DNA of 64,000 bases from Paraburkholderia monticola (GCF_001580545.1 NZ_LRBG01000039.1:496001-560000); one strand, 5' to 3'; shown: positions 24,096-31,768, counted from the first letter of the stretch. Translations and numbers: made by a program. The notes: generated from the letters alone by a model not told the origin.

Positions 24096-25808
24096 ATGAG
24101 CGCCAACCTCTCAGAAGCCGCCGGCAGAGCCAACTCGAAAATAGATGAAGACGTCGCAGCCTGGATCGGTGTCGCCATCATTAGCTTGTTCGTCCACATC
24201 TATCTTTCCCTTGCATTCACTGGAGAAAATTTGCACGTATGGGGAGACGAGATCATTTACAGTATGGAGGCGCGGAGTCGTGATTTCCATGGCGCCGTTT
24301 ATCAGAATTACCTGTATCTGGCGCTTTTCTCGATTATACGATTCGCCCATCAAGGCTTTCTTGAGCTCGCTCGAAGCATTAATGCGCTGCTGGTAGCAGT
24401 TTCAGTTCCGTTTGTATATGCGACAGCCAAGATCTATTTGGCAAAAAGATGGTCGCTGCTTATCGCGTTGATTACCGGAATTGCACCGATCACGACTTAT
24501 GCGGCGTACTTCATGCCGGATGCGATGTACTATTCCGCATTCTGCGTCTTTGCGTGGTTTTGTCTAGCGTGCGCGGGCCTCTCTCCGGTTATTTATGGTC
24601 TGTCTTTGGGGTTGTTGGCGGCCGTGTTGGCAATGATCAAACCCCATGGAGTATTCATACTGATCGGATTTGTTGCTTCGCAGGTTATGCTGTGCGCCGC
24701 AGTCCGATCGAGAGAGAAGGCTCTTGCGGTGGTCAAGGTTATCTTGGCCTGTATCGCGTCCTTTGTCCTGGTCAGGTTTTCCGTGGGATACCTGTTTGCC
24801 GGTAAAAGCGGACTGAGTCTGTTTGGTCAATATTCGCGATTTGGTCAAGTAGGATGGACTGCGGCACAATATTTATCGGCGTGGAAGTTGCTTATCTTGC
24901 TGACAAAGGGGCATGTGATTTCACTGGTATTGCTTACCGGGCCAGCGATACTCGCACTGTTCATGCCGCATACAGGCGATTCTTCTGAGCGCGAAAAAAG
25001 CCTCCGGTTGCGCACGCTCGCTCTCTCCGTGTTGGCGCTGATGTTTTTTGTCACGCTGGCCTTTTCGGTGAGAAACGCCGAAGGGGAAATATCGTCGGAT
25101 GCACTTCGGTTGCATATGCGGTATTACAATTTCATTTTCCCGCTTCTTTACATCGTCGTAGCAACCAGCATCGGCCAGATCACGCGGGTCCCGAAGATAT
25201 TGTTGCTGTTGTCATTAGCCATGGTTTTGCTTGCGGCCAGCGCGGTTGGGGGAAGTTTGCATGGTTTCTTTCCTTTCGAAGTGGACTCGCCTGAGTTGCG
25301 GGGAGTGACGGCTCGTACGTGGACGCTGGTGCTTTCGGCACTCCTTTCTGCGCTATCCATCATTCTTTTTGCTTGGCGACCATCGCGGGGTGCCCGTTTC
25401 TTTCTTGTCTGTGCGTTGCCCGTTATGGCGGTTATCGGGACATGCTTCATAAACCTTGACCTGCGAGCCAGGATGGTCGATATGCCCGGAGACGTCGCAG
25501 GAAAAATGGTTCGGGAATATCTTGGGGCGGATGCAACTCACATCGGCTTCTTTGGTGATGTGACCCAGACCAATCAGGCAATGTTTTATATCGGGGATGC
25601 CGATTCGTTCATGTATGGACTTGATGAAGGAGAGGCGGTCCCGTCGACATTGATTGCTGGCGCGCGCGTTGATGGTAAATTGATGCCGCCTTGGGCGACG
25701 CTCCCTGCTTCTACAAAGTGGGCGGTCGTGTTCGGTGTCAGGCCCGTTCCTGCGACATACCGGGCAGTCCTGACTGGCCCGGATTGGACGCTGTATAGAA
25801 TTAATTAA
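24096..25808 (+). CDS. Polytopic membrane glycosyltransferase-like protein (GT-C fold), possible serotype-conversion gene
   Basis: 570 aa, about 11-12 membrane helices with a short C-terminal periplasmic domain. After the first helix, the loop NLHVWGDEIIYSMEARSRDF carries the Asp-Glu pair expected in the first periplasmic loop of GT-C enzymes such as ArnT and Gtr proteins. Codon use is AT-richer than host genes. Position between tail fibre and lysis genes, with its own leader, is typical of lysogenic-conversion genes that alter O-antigen and block superinfection. Donor and acceptor sugars cannot be read. No gtrA/gtrB partners are next to it. Start at ATG 24096; GTG 24084 is possible. Confidence 0.65.
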   Translation: MSANLSEAAGRANSKIDEDVAAWIGVAIISLFVHIYLSLAFTGENLHVWGDEIIYSMEARSRDFHGAVYQNYLYLALFSIIRFAHQGFLELARSINALLVAVSVPFVYATAKIYLAKRWSLLIALITGIAPITTYAAYFMPDAMYYSAFCVFAWFCLACAGLSPVIYGLSLGLLAAVLAMIKPHGVFILIGFVASQVMLCAAVRSREKALAVVKVILACIASFVLVRFSVGYLFAGKSGLSLFGQYSRFGQVGWTAAQYLSAWKLLILLTKGHVISLVLLTGPAILALFMPHTGDSSEREKSLRLRTLALSVLALMFFVTLAFSVRNAEGEISSDALRLHMRYYNFIFPLLYIVVATSIGQITRVPKILLLLSLAMVLLAASAVGGSLHGFFPFEVDSPELRGVTARTWTLVLSALLSALSIILFAWRPSRGARFFLVCALPVMAVIGTCFINLDLRARMVDMPGDVAGKMVREYLGADATHIGFFGDVTQTNQAMFYIGDADSFMYGLDEGEAVPSTLIAGARVDGKLMPPWATLPASTKWAVVFGVRPVPATYRAVLTGPDWTLYRIN

Positions 25809-25838
25809 ATGCACGGTTCGCGGCCTGGATTCAGCTCG

Positions 25839-26495
25839 TCACCATCTGTAATTCATGGTGAGTACGTGCGCATGCGTCCACAATGCCGGTATCGGATTCC
25901 CTGCCTTCGAACCGTTCGCGAAATATTGATAGCGCACGCTCAACCGCCTGTACGCTACGCTCGCGCCTACGACATACCCCAGATGCCAGCCTTCCTCGTC
26001 GACAAAGTGAGACTGATACGGCGTCTGGCCGATGTAGTTGACCTGATTCGTCGCATCGGCGGTCCACGTCGGACGGTGATAGTACGGACCGGCCTCGACG
26101 CCGAACCGCCAGCCTGCATAGTCGTAGTGCGGCTCGATCGTCGCGAGAAAGCCCATGTCATGTCCTGAACCGCTGAAGTTCGCGAGCGGCATCGCGACGC
26201 GCTCGGTCTTCGTGGCCAGGTTGTAATTGGCATCGCTCGTCGCATAACCGGTCGAATGAATTGCGCCCAGCCATGCATAGTTCAGATGCCATGAAACGCC
26301 CCAGTGCTCGGCCTGATAGGCGTCGCCCGTGAAGCCTGCTTCGATGGCCGGCGCAGTCAGTTGCACCTTGTGCGGAAAGCCCTCCTGTAACCAGAGGCCG
26401 TCTGCCGCCTGGGTGTAGGCCGTCCCGCCGATACCGGCTTCCGCGTTGAAGAATGACTCTGCATGCGCACTTGCAGCGGCGCAGCCGAGTGACAT
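25839..26495 (-). CDS. Outer-membrane beta-barrel-like phage protein with short or damaged signal peptide
   Basis: 218 aa read from ATG 26495. The mature part is rich in aromatic beta strands (EPHYDYAGWRFGVEAGPYY; LSVRYQYFANGSKAGNPIPALW; HVLTMNYRW) and ends in aromatic W, as outer-membrane barrels do. Related proteins occur in Burkholderia prophages. Before the predicted cleavage (AHA/ESFFN) only 13 residues remain after the ATG; hydrophobic sequence continues upstream in frame (GWRAAAVA) but without any ATG/GTG/TTG. Either the 5' end was lost at a mosaic joint with the XRE gene, or it starts at an unusual codon. Confidence 0.6.
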   Translation of the reverse strand: MSLGCAAASAHAESFFNAEAGIGGTAYTQAADGLWLQEGFPHKVQLTAPAIEAGFTGDAYQAEHWGVSWHLNYAWLGAIHSTGYATSDANYNLATKTERVAMPLANFSGSGHDMGFLATIEPHYDYAGWRFGVEAGPYYHRPTWTADATNQVNYIGQTPYQSHFVDEEGWHLGYVVGASVAYRRLSVRYQYFANGSKAGNPIPALWTHAHVLTMNYRW

Positions 26496-26497
26496 CG

Positions 26498-26824
26498 CTA
26501 CGGCTGCTGCTCGCCATCCTGCTCCGGGGAACCGGAGGGCGCGGTTAGATCTATCTCGGCTCCGGCCTCGCGCATCCTGGCGAGCACGGCCTCGATGTCC
26601 CGCGGTTTCAGCACGAGTCGAGCCATTCCGAAGAAGAGCATGTGCGCGCCGAGCTCCCGCTTGTTCTTGATGCTTTCGGATTTGGACGTGTATCGGCGAA
26701 ACGCCCTGTCCCCGGCAACGCCAAACAATTCCGCCATTTGCGCGCCCGTCAGACCCAGTTGTGTCTTCAGGCGCTCGATGTCCTCTGGGAGAGGTGCCTT
26801 GTAATGCATGTCGGGAGATTCCAT
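26498..26824 (-). CDS. XRE-like phage regulator
   Basis: 108 aa. MHYKAPLPEDIERLKTQLGL, TGAQMAELFGVAGDRAFRRYT, then ELGAHMLFFGMARLVL: the pattern of a small single-HTH family frequent in Burkholderia phages. ATG 26824 is used; ATG 26809 (MHYKAP) matches the family start equally well. No clear ribosome site for either. Its stop is 2 bases before the ATG of the outer-membrane gene, so the two are coupled. Confidence 0.65.
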   Translation of the reverse strand: MESPDMHYKAPLPEDIERLKTQLGLTGAQMAELFGVAGDRAFRRYTSKSESIKNKRELGAHMLFFGMARLVLKPRDIEAVLARMREAGAEIDLTAPSGSPEQDGEQQP

Positions 26825-26982
26825 GTGCGCGAAAAGGCGCACGAAAGCAGACTTTCATGATCGTTCCTATCGGGATGTCGGACCGCGCGGGAAGCGCTGT
26901 GCCAGTACGACCATACTAGGACCGATGGACCTGTTTAGTCAAGCGTTAGTTCACTGCGCACCAACATCCACAACACGACCAC

Positions 26983-27009
26983 GCCCGCACCAGCGGGCTT
27001 TTTCTTTTT
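26983..27009 (+). terminator. Rho-independent terminator upstream of holin gene
   Basis: GCCCGC-ACCA-GCGGGC (26983-26998) followed by CTTTTTCTTTTT-like T tract. Lies 14 bases before the holin start on the plus strand; it may end a short leader transcript. Confidence 0.75.
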
Positions 27010-27022
27010 CCGGGGTTTCTCA

Positions 27023-27241
27023 ATGGCAATCGGCGATCAGGCCGCAGAACTGGTGCGAAGCGATGTTGTTGCAAGCGCCGTTAAATCACTTCCCCCGGTT
27101 TCAGTCGTGAGCATGCACTGGCTCGGGTTCCAGTTATCGGACCTCGTTATGGCGACCACGCTGATTTACACAGTGCTCCAGATCTTCGCGCTCATCCGTG
27201 ACAAGTTCTGGCCGCACAAGCGCAAGAGCAAACGCGAGTAG
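27023..27241 (+). CDS. Phage holin
   Basis: 72 aa. Soluble N-terminus, one clear membrane helix (LGFQLSDLVMATTLIYTVLQIFALI) and a strongly basic tail (WPHKRKSKRE), as in HP1/class III-like holins. Immediately upstream of the lysozyme gene. Would open the inner membrane for the endolysin. Confidence 0.82.
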   Translation: MAIGDQAAELVRSDVVASAVKSLPPVSVVSMHWLGFQLSDLVMATTLIYTVLQIFALIRDKFWPHKRKSKRE

Positions 27242-27253
27242 TTCCGGTTCATT

Positions 27254-27275
27254 GCCCGCTTCGGCGGGCTTTTTT
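27254..27275 (+). terminator. Rho-independent terminator between holin and lysozyme
   Basis: GCCCGC-TTCG-GCGGGC (27254-27269) then six T. It sits only 14 bases before the lysozyme start, so lysozyme expression would depend on antitermination or its own promoter. Confidence 0.8.
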
Positions 27276-27288
27276 ATGGGGTGTTGTC

Positions 27289-27774
27289 ATGAATCTCGCC
27301 CTGCTCGAAGCCGAGCTGCGCCGCGATGAAGGCGTGCGCTATATACCGTATCTGGACTCGGCAAAGCCGCCCAAGCGAACCGCCGGTGTTGGTCACAACA
27401 TCGATGTTTCGCCGCTGCCCTCTGCTTGGACATTCCCGCTGACCGATGCGCAGGTCAATCAGGTGCTCGAGCGGGACATCTCGACGACGCTCGCGAAGCT
27501 CGACCAATACCTTCCGTGGTGGCGCCAGATGGATGAAGTGCGTCAGCGCGTCATCGCCAACATGTGTTTCAACATGGGCATCGGCAACGCGTCGCTCGGT
27601 ACAGGTCTGCTCGGATTCAAGAACACCCTTGCAGCCATGCAACGCGGTTCGTATGCCGTCGCTGCGGCCGGGATGAAGGCCAGTTCCTGGTACTCACAAG
27701 TCGGAGCGCGCGCGCAGCGTCTTTGTCAGGCGATGGAAACCGGTGTGATGCCGGTCGTCGCCGGTGTCGCCTGA
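27289..27774 (+). CDS. Phage lysozyme (GH24 endolysin)
   Basis: 161 aa, T4-lysozyme-like. Catalytic triad candidates E14 (RRDEGVRYIPYLDSA), D23 and T31, followed by AGVGHNIDV. The helical domain contains VIANMCFNMGIGN, the conserved GH24 helix. No signal peptide, so release needs the holin encoded just upstream. Intact length for a muramidase. Confidence 0.92.
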   Translation: MNLALLEAELRRDEGVRYIPYLDSAKPPKRTAGVGHNIDVSPLPSAWTFPLTDAQVNQVLERDISTTLAKLDQYLPWWRQMDEVRQRVIANMCFNMGIGNASLGTGLLGFKNTLAAMQRGSYAVAAAGMKASSWYSQVGARAQRLCQAMETGVMPVVAGVA

Positions 27775-27818
27775 ATATCTGCCGCACGAATAAACGTCAA
27801 ATATCTGCCACACGAATA
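27775..27818. repeat. Tandem 18-bp imperfect direct repeat after lysozyme
   Basis: ATATCTGCCGCACGAATA (27775-27792) and ATATCTGCCACACGAATA (27801-27818) differ at one base and are 26 bp apart, starting at the lysozyme stop codon. No homologous copy was noticed elsewhere in the window. Confidence 0.6.
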
Positions 27819-27841
27819 GCCGCCCGCGAGGCGGCTTTTTT
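27818..27841 (+). terminator. Rho-independent terminator after lysozyme gene
   Basis: AGCCGCC-CGCGA-GGCGGCT (27818-27836) followed by a T run to 27841. Confidence 0.82.
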
Positions 27842-27858
27842 GCGCCCCAAGGAAATCA

Positions 27859-28272
27859 ATGGCCTCGAATCTCAAATACAGCTCGGCATTGAAGACATCG
27901 CAGCAGACGGCAATCTCGACCGCCGCAGGCTCGTCCGCCATCCTCACGCTATACAGCGGCACGCAACCTGCCTCGCCTGATACTGCGGTCACGTCTCAGG
28001 TCGCACTCTCGACCCATACGTGCGCGGCGACTTTTGGCACCGCGTCCGCTGGCGTGCTCACGGTCGGCGCCATCGCTAACGGCACCGGCACGGGCGGTGC
28101 GGGCGCTGGCACCGCGGCTACCTGGTATCGCCTCACGACCTCCGGCGGCACCGCGCTGGTCGATGGCAGCGTCGGCACTAGCGGCTGCGACCTGAACCTC
28201 ACGGGCACGACCAACATCGCGACGGGCCAGACGGTGAGCATTTCGTCGTGGACGTTGACCAACGGCAACTGA
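27859..28272 (+). CDS. Phage structural-like protein, 137 aa
   Basis: MASNLKYSSALKTSQQTAIS, then Ser/Thr/Gly-rich beta sequence (VLTVGAIANGTGTGGAGAGTAATWYRL; NIATGQTVSISSWTL). Resembles small virion or decoration proteins found beside tail genes in Burkholderia phages. Function unknown. Confidence 0.65.
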   Translation: MASNLKYSSALKTSQQTAISTAAGSSAILTLYSGTQPASPDTAVTSQVALSTHTCAATFGTASAGVLTVGAIANGTGTGGAGAGTAATWYRLTTSGGTALVDGSVGTSGCDLNLTGTTNIATGQTVSISSWTLTNGN

Positions 28273-28287
28273 TTTTCAGGGAGCTCC

Positions 28288-28833
28288 ATGAACTGGTACG
28301 CCATCTTCGCCGCTGGCGCAACGCCCGCAAATAGCGACCCGGTATCAACGGGAACGGTCATCGATCCGGCCGCGCTGCAAGCAGCAGACATGACCTCCAT
28401 TCAGCTATCGGGAGATCCGGCTGGTCTCGTCTGGCAGCGATCGACGCAAACCTTCGTTGCGCCTTTCGTCGTCACCACGCTGAGCACCGTCGAGTTCATG
28501 GCGCTCTTTTCGCAGGCGGAACGTGTGGGTATCAGGACGTCAACCGATCCGGCGATTCAGGACTTCGTCTGGCAGACGAACAACGCGCGAACCATCACGC
28601 TGAGTGATCCGGTCGTCGTCAACGGGCTGGCGTACTGGAACGGCAACGCGGTGGTCTATGCGTTCCTGTGCGAGGACGGCAGTGGCCTTGTGGTGGAAGA
28701 GTTCGACCTGAACGACTTCGTTTGGTCCGAGTTCGACGCCCAATTCACGGAATGGTCCACCGCGCCGAAATTCAGTGAGCGCGCAGAAGTTAAAGGCTGG
28801 CTGATGGATGCGCCGCCGTACGAGGCGGGCTAA
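28288..28833 (+). CDS. Phage protein, possibly a fusion of two tail-region genes, 181 aa
   Basis: Residues 1-110 (MNWYAIFAAGATPANSDPVS; STVEFMALFSQAERVGIRTS; LSDPVVVNGLAYW) look like a known small tail-region protein whose normal copies continue with another short helix after GLAY. From about residue 115 (VVYAFLCEDGSGLVVEEFDL... ERAEVKGWLMDAPPYEAG) the composition becomes acidic and unrelated, suggesting a joint. Preceded by GGGAG. Function unknown. Confidence 0.55.
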   Translation: MNWYAIFAAGATPANSDPVSTGTVIDPAALQAADMTSIQLSGDPAGLVWQRSTQTFVAPFVVTTLSTVEFMALFSQAERVGIRTSTDPAIQDFVWQTNNARTITLSDPVVVNGLAYWNGNAVVYAFLCEDGSGLVVEEFDLNDFVWSEFDAQFTEWSTAPKFSERAEVKGWLMDAPPYEAG

Positions 28834-28871
28834 TTGATGTGCGCTCAAGGGCGCGGGAGGAAAGCTAAACG

Positions 28872-29051
28872 ATGACCGACGATGAAGCACGCGCCGACGC
28901 GCGCACGGGCACTGGATGGATTAACTGGGATACTGAGCGCAACTGCCCTATGTGGAGCACAAGCAGCGATCCGACGATCACTCTAGATGGTGAATTCACC
29001 GTGAGGGAACTGTTGGCGGTCCCGCACTTTGGGCCACAGGTCGCGGACTGA
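28872..29051 (+). CDS. Small phage protein, 59 aa
   Basis: MTDDEARADARTGTGWINWD... EFTVRELLAVPHFGPQVAD. AGGAAAG lies upstream of ATG 28872. Acidic; the ELLAVPHFGP ending suggests a conserved small phage ORF, but I recognise no function. Confidence 0.6.
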   Translation: MTDDEARADARTGTGWINWDTERNCPMWSTSSDPTITLDGEFTVRELLAVPHFGPQVAD

Positions 29052-29079
29052 TTGACGTGCGAGAGCGCGAGGAGGAAGG

Positions 29080-29268
29080 ATGATCATTCGAGACGACTTG
29101 CGCCGTCTGATGGCGCAGAACCTGCTGGACTTCATTGAGGAGCACCCGGACGAGCCGATCTTCGCGGCATACCCGAACCCGGCGAAGGAGTTTAGCGTGA
29201 GCACGCGGGGCGAGGATATAGCGATCACGCACCCGACGCTTGGGACGGTGTTGCTGACGACGAGGTGA
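29080..29268 (+). CDS. Small phage protein, 62 aa
   Basis: MIIRDDLRRLMAQNLLDFIEEHPDEP, acidic with an amphipathic N-terminal helix. AGGAGGAAGG directly upstream is a strong ribosome site. Function unknown. Confidence 0.6.
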   Translation: MIIRDDLRRLMAQNLLDFIEEHPDEPIFAAYPNPAKEFSVSTRGEDIAITHPTLGTVLLTTR

Positions 29269-29395
29269 GGGAATGGATGACGCGCTGCCGGATGGCAGGC
29301 TAGAGAGGAATGCGCCCGAAGCGTGCAGCAATGCACCGGGCGGTTTACAGCGGATCGCCTGTTATGGCGGTTTACAATCGGTGGTCTGTATAGGA

Positions 29396-29938
29396 TCAGG
29401 CGGGAACGCCGGAGCCAAATGCGGCGATGACCTTGTCGAGCATGTGATCTGCCAGCCGGGGCATGAGAGTTGCCGGCGCCCCGATGTGCGTGAGCAATGC
29501 CGACTGGTGCCAGCCAAGCGGTACGTCGGGAACCGGATCGGACCCGCACTTGTAGATATGCACCGACACCTTGGCGAGCAGCGTGCGCACGCCGAGATCA
29601 GGGCTGACGCGCGGAGCCTCAAACCCGTACACGGCCGCCGGCGGCTTTCCGGCGAGTGTCAACGCAACAGCGGCGCACACAGCCAACGCACCGCCGAGCG
29701 AGTGACCAACTAGCGTCACCGGCTGATCGCCTATCGCCTTCACGACATCGGCCGCGATGGCTTGCCAAGCACTCCAGAAGCCGCGATGGATTTCGCCGAC
29801 ACCAGGCACGCTGACCGTCAACACGTCGAAGTCGGTCGCCCAGCAGGCATCGTTGTCAGATCCCGGGAACGCAACCACCAGCCCCGCCGCAGTATTCCGC
29901 ACGATCGCCCGCGAGGCGCTATCCGCTTTGCCTGGCAA
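29396..29938 (-). CDS. Class 3 lipase-like phage protein, 5' end close to attR
   Basis: About 180 aa alpha/beta hydrolase. Nucleophile elbow in VTLVGHSLGGALAV; upstream GLVVAFPGSDNDACW supplies the oxyanion region, and downstream CGSDPVPDVPLGWHQ the acid/His region. No ATG exists; the listed start is TTG 29938. Family similarity continues upstream in frame (YEPINTLSA...) almost to attR at 29983, so the natural start probably lay across attP and was separated on integration. May act on membrane lipids or be a conversion gene (inference). Confidence 0.65.
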   Translation of the reverse strand: MPGKADSASRAIVRNTAAGLVVAFPGSDNDACWATDFDVLTVSVPGVGEIHRGFWSAWQAIAADVVKAIGDQPVTLVGHSLGGALAVCAAVALTLAGKPPAAVYGFEAPRVSPDLGVRTLLAKVSVHIYKCGSDPVPDVPLGWHQSALLTHIGAPATLMPRLADHMLDKVIAAFGSGVPA

Positions 29939-29966
29939 GGCTGAGAGGGTATTTATCGGCTCGTAG

Positions 29967-29983
29967 CGAACCTGCTTGTGCCG
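29967..29983. repeat. attR core (17 bp)
   Basis: CGAACCTGCTTGTGCCG, identical to attL at 12279-12295, in frame with the stranded ferredoxin 3' end that follows. Confidence 0.92.
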
Positions 29984-30134
29984 GCTGAAGGCCGGGCGCG
30001 TGCGCTATTCGATCGAATGGCCCGGGGTGAGCCGTGAGGAAAAGGCGGAGGGCTACATCCTGCCGTGCGTGGCGATCGCGGAAACCGACCTGGTGATCGA
30101 AGTGCCGGATGCGGTCGTGCTACCGGCGCGCTGA
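29967..30134 (+). pseudogene. Stranded native 3' end of the ferredoxin gene
   Basis: 56 codons with no start: RTCLCRLKAGRVRYSIEWPG, then ILPCVAIAETDLVIEVPDA and stop TGA at 30132-30134. High-GC host-like codons. Joined to codons 1-47 at 12138-12278 it gives a 102-aa ferredoxin with all four cluster cysteines. This proves the target gene and the original host sequence. Silent unless the prophage excises. Confidence 0.92.
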
Positions 30135-30195
30135 GTGAAGGTGCGAGCGTGAAGGGCGAGGCGCCCCGCTCGCCGACGGCGACAAACGCCGCGTC

Positions 30196-30390
30196 TTACC
30201 GACCGTTGCCCATTGCGCGAGCGATTTTCTTATCCGTGTTGTACTGGCTCAGCGCATACACCGACCAGATCGCGGCCGGCACCCAGCCGATCACCGTGAT
30301 CTGCAGAATCAGACAGATGATGCCCGCAAACGGACGGCCGATCGTGAAGAACTGCAACCACGGCAGAAGGATGGCAAGCAAGAGACGCAT
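30196..30390 (-). CDS. YqaE/Pmp3-family small membrane protein
   Basis: 64 aa, two membrane helices with the Pmp3/UPF0057 core (FFTIGRPFAGIICLILQITV; GWVPAAIWSVYALSQYN). Small proteolipids of this family protect membrane potential under salt or cold stress. ATG 30390. Stand-alone. Confidence 0.88.
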   Translation of the reverse strand: MRLLLAILLPWLQFFTIGRPFAGIICLILQITVIGWVPAAIWSVYALSQYNTDKKIARAMGNGR

Positions 30391-30466
30391 TCGGTTTTCC
30401 TGTTCCTGTCATTGCGGCAGCGTGCGTTAGTTCGCGTGGGACGCATCTGCCTCGTTGTTGAACGTA

Positions 30467-30667
30467 TCAAGCGGACGGATCAAGCGGCGCAAAGCGCGGC
30501 ACCTTGACGCCGTCCTGCTCGACCAGCTCGAAAAATACCGTCGCCGGCCGGGTCCAGATCGTACCATTGGCCGCCTTGTAGACGATCATCGTGACCGTCG
30601 GATCCGATTCGAGCGTGGCCTCGCACACCAGTTCGTAAATGCCGCCTTTGTAGTGCCGGTAACGCAT
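30467..30667 (-). CDS. DUF1653-family protein
   Basis: 66 aa: MRYRHYKGGIYELVCEATLE, VTMIVYKAANGTIWTRPATVFFE, the DUF1653 pattern (YrhB/YkfL-like small beta proteins). Soluble; function unknown. Confidence 0.85.
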   Translation of the reverse strand: MRYRHYKGGIYELVCEATLESDPTVTMIVYKAANGTIWTRPATVFFELVEQDGVKVPRFAPLDPSA

Positions 30668-30719
30668 CGTGTATGTCCTTATGTTGGGCGTGATCGAGGC
30701 AATTGCAAGCGCGGCGCGC

Positions 30720-31370
30720 TCAAGCTGCGCCGCCCTCTTTCATCTGCTTGAGGATCTTGTAGACGGTTGCGCGGCCCATCGTCAGCACCGCGGCCACATA
30801 GTTCGCCGAGCTGCGCCCGCGAAACGCGCCCTGCGCGTGCAGCGCCTCGACGATTTCACGCTTGTGCTCGCGCGTGAGCGCATTGATGCCGATCTGCCGG
30901 TCGCGCAGCCAGTTGTGCAGATACGTGTTGATACGGTCCTGCCAGTCGTCGCGGAACAGATCGTCGGTGGGCGCGTCGGTCATCGTGCCGCCCTTGATGA
31001 ACAGGTCGAGCGTCGAGCGCACGTCCTCGAACACCGCGATGTTGAAGTTCACGCACAGGATGCCGGCGGGCTTGCCGTCGTCGTCGAACAGGATGTTGCT
31101 CACGCAGCGCATGCGGCGGCCGTCCCAGTTCAGCTTCTCGTAGGGACCGATGGTCTGGCCGCGCGCCGCAAAGTGCGCGTCGTCGAGCACCGACGGGGCG
31201 CCCACTTCCAGCCGCGACAGATTGTTGACCAGATACGCGATGGTCTGATCGCGCAGATCGTGAATCACCACTTCGGCGCACGGATAAAGCAGCGCGGCGA
31301 TGCCGTCGGCGATCGGCGCGTAGCGCTTGAGCAGCAGGTCTTTGACAGGTGACACGTTCGAATTGCGCAT
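30720..31370 (-). CDS. YheO/DauR-type transcriptional regulator
   Basis: 216 aa. N-terminal YheO PAS-like domain (LLLKRYAPIADGIAALLYPCAEVVIHDLRD; CVNFNIAVFEDVRSTLDLF) and C-terminal HTH_22 (REIVEALHAQGAFRGRSSANYVA, then MGRATVYKILKQM). Family members such as DauR sense amino acids or other small metabolites. ATG 31370 starts the conserved part. Target genes not evident; it is divergent from the small 31550 gene. Confidence 0.88.
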   Translation of the reverse strand: MRNSNVSPVKDLLLKRYAPIADGIAALLYPCAEVVIHDLRDQTIAYLVNNLSRLEVGAPSVLDDAHFAARGQTIGPYEKLNWDGRRMRCVSNILFDDDGKPAGILCVNFNIAVFEDVRSTLDLFIKGGTMTDAPTDDLFRDDWQDRINTYLHNWLRDRQIGINALTREHKREIVEALHAQGAFRGRSSANYVAAVLTMGRATVYKILKQMKEGGAA

Positions 31371-31549
31371 GGGAGAAACGCGAGGTTCGACGGAAGGCAG
31401 CGCGCCGTCCGCATTCGGAAACTCGCCATTGTAGCGGCCCGCCACGGGGCGTCGAGCATCAATCCCGCGCAACAATTTTGTCGGCATCGCGAGCGCATTT
31501 TTTTCGTGCGATAAACCCTGATCGACCGACAACCGAACGGAGTCCACCG

Positions 31550-31768
31550 ATGGCCACACTCGAAGCGCTTCGCGCCGTGCTCGACGACAAGCACACGCCG
31601 GAGATCATTCGCAACCACATCATCGATTCGTTGCAGTACGCGCTGCGCAACTACGGTCAGGTCTTCACGGCAAAGGAAGTCGAATGGCTGGCCGGCTGGG
31701 ACGACGCACGCCTGCCGCTCGCGGCCACGCGCGAATTGCACAAGCGGGTCGCCGAGACGGCGCGCTGA
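31550..31768 (+). CDS. Conserved small protein, 72 aa
   Basis: MATLEALRAVLDDKHTPEII, helical, ending LAATRELHKRVAETAR. CGGAG lies upstream of ATG 31550. No function recognised; start well supported by codon bias. Confidence 0.7.
   Translation: MATLEALRAVLDDKHTPEIIRNHIIDSLQYALRNYGQVFTAKEVEWLAGWDDARLPLAATRELHKRVAETAR

Larger units (their letters stand above)
12279..29983. mobile_element. Prophage remnant integrated in a ferredoxin gene
   Basis: Element of 17,688 bp (one att copy counted) between two identical 17-bp repeats. It carries a tyrosine integrase and excisionase next to attL, small early genes, a phage regulator, NinB, DUF1364, tail genes, holin, lysozyme and conversion-type genes. 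No terminase, portal, capsid or tail-tube gene is seen, so a large internal deletion is likely. Two deletion junctions are suggested, near 18.74-18.83 kb (5'-truncated reverse transcriptase) and near 21.05 kb (5'-truncated baseplate J). Base composition is visibly less G/C-rich than the flanks. Confidence 0.93.

Noticed and set aside
25809..26168. Plus-strand frame opposite the outer-membrane protein gene
   Set aside because: Shadow of the minus-strand gene, whose aromatic-rich strands and C-terminal Trp are convincing.
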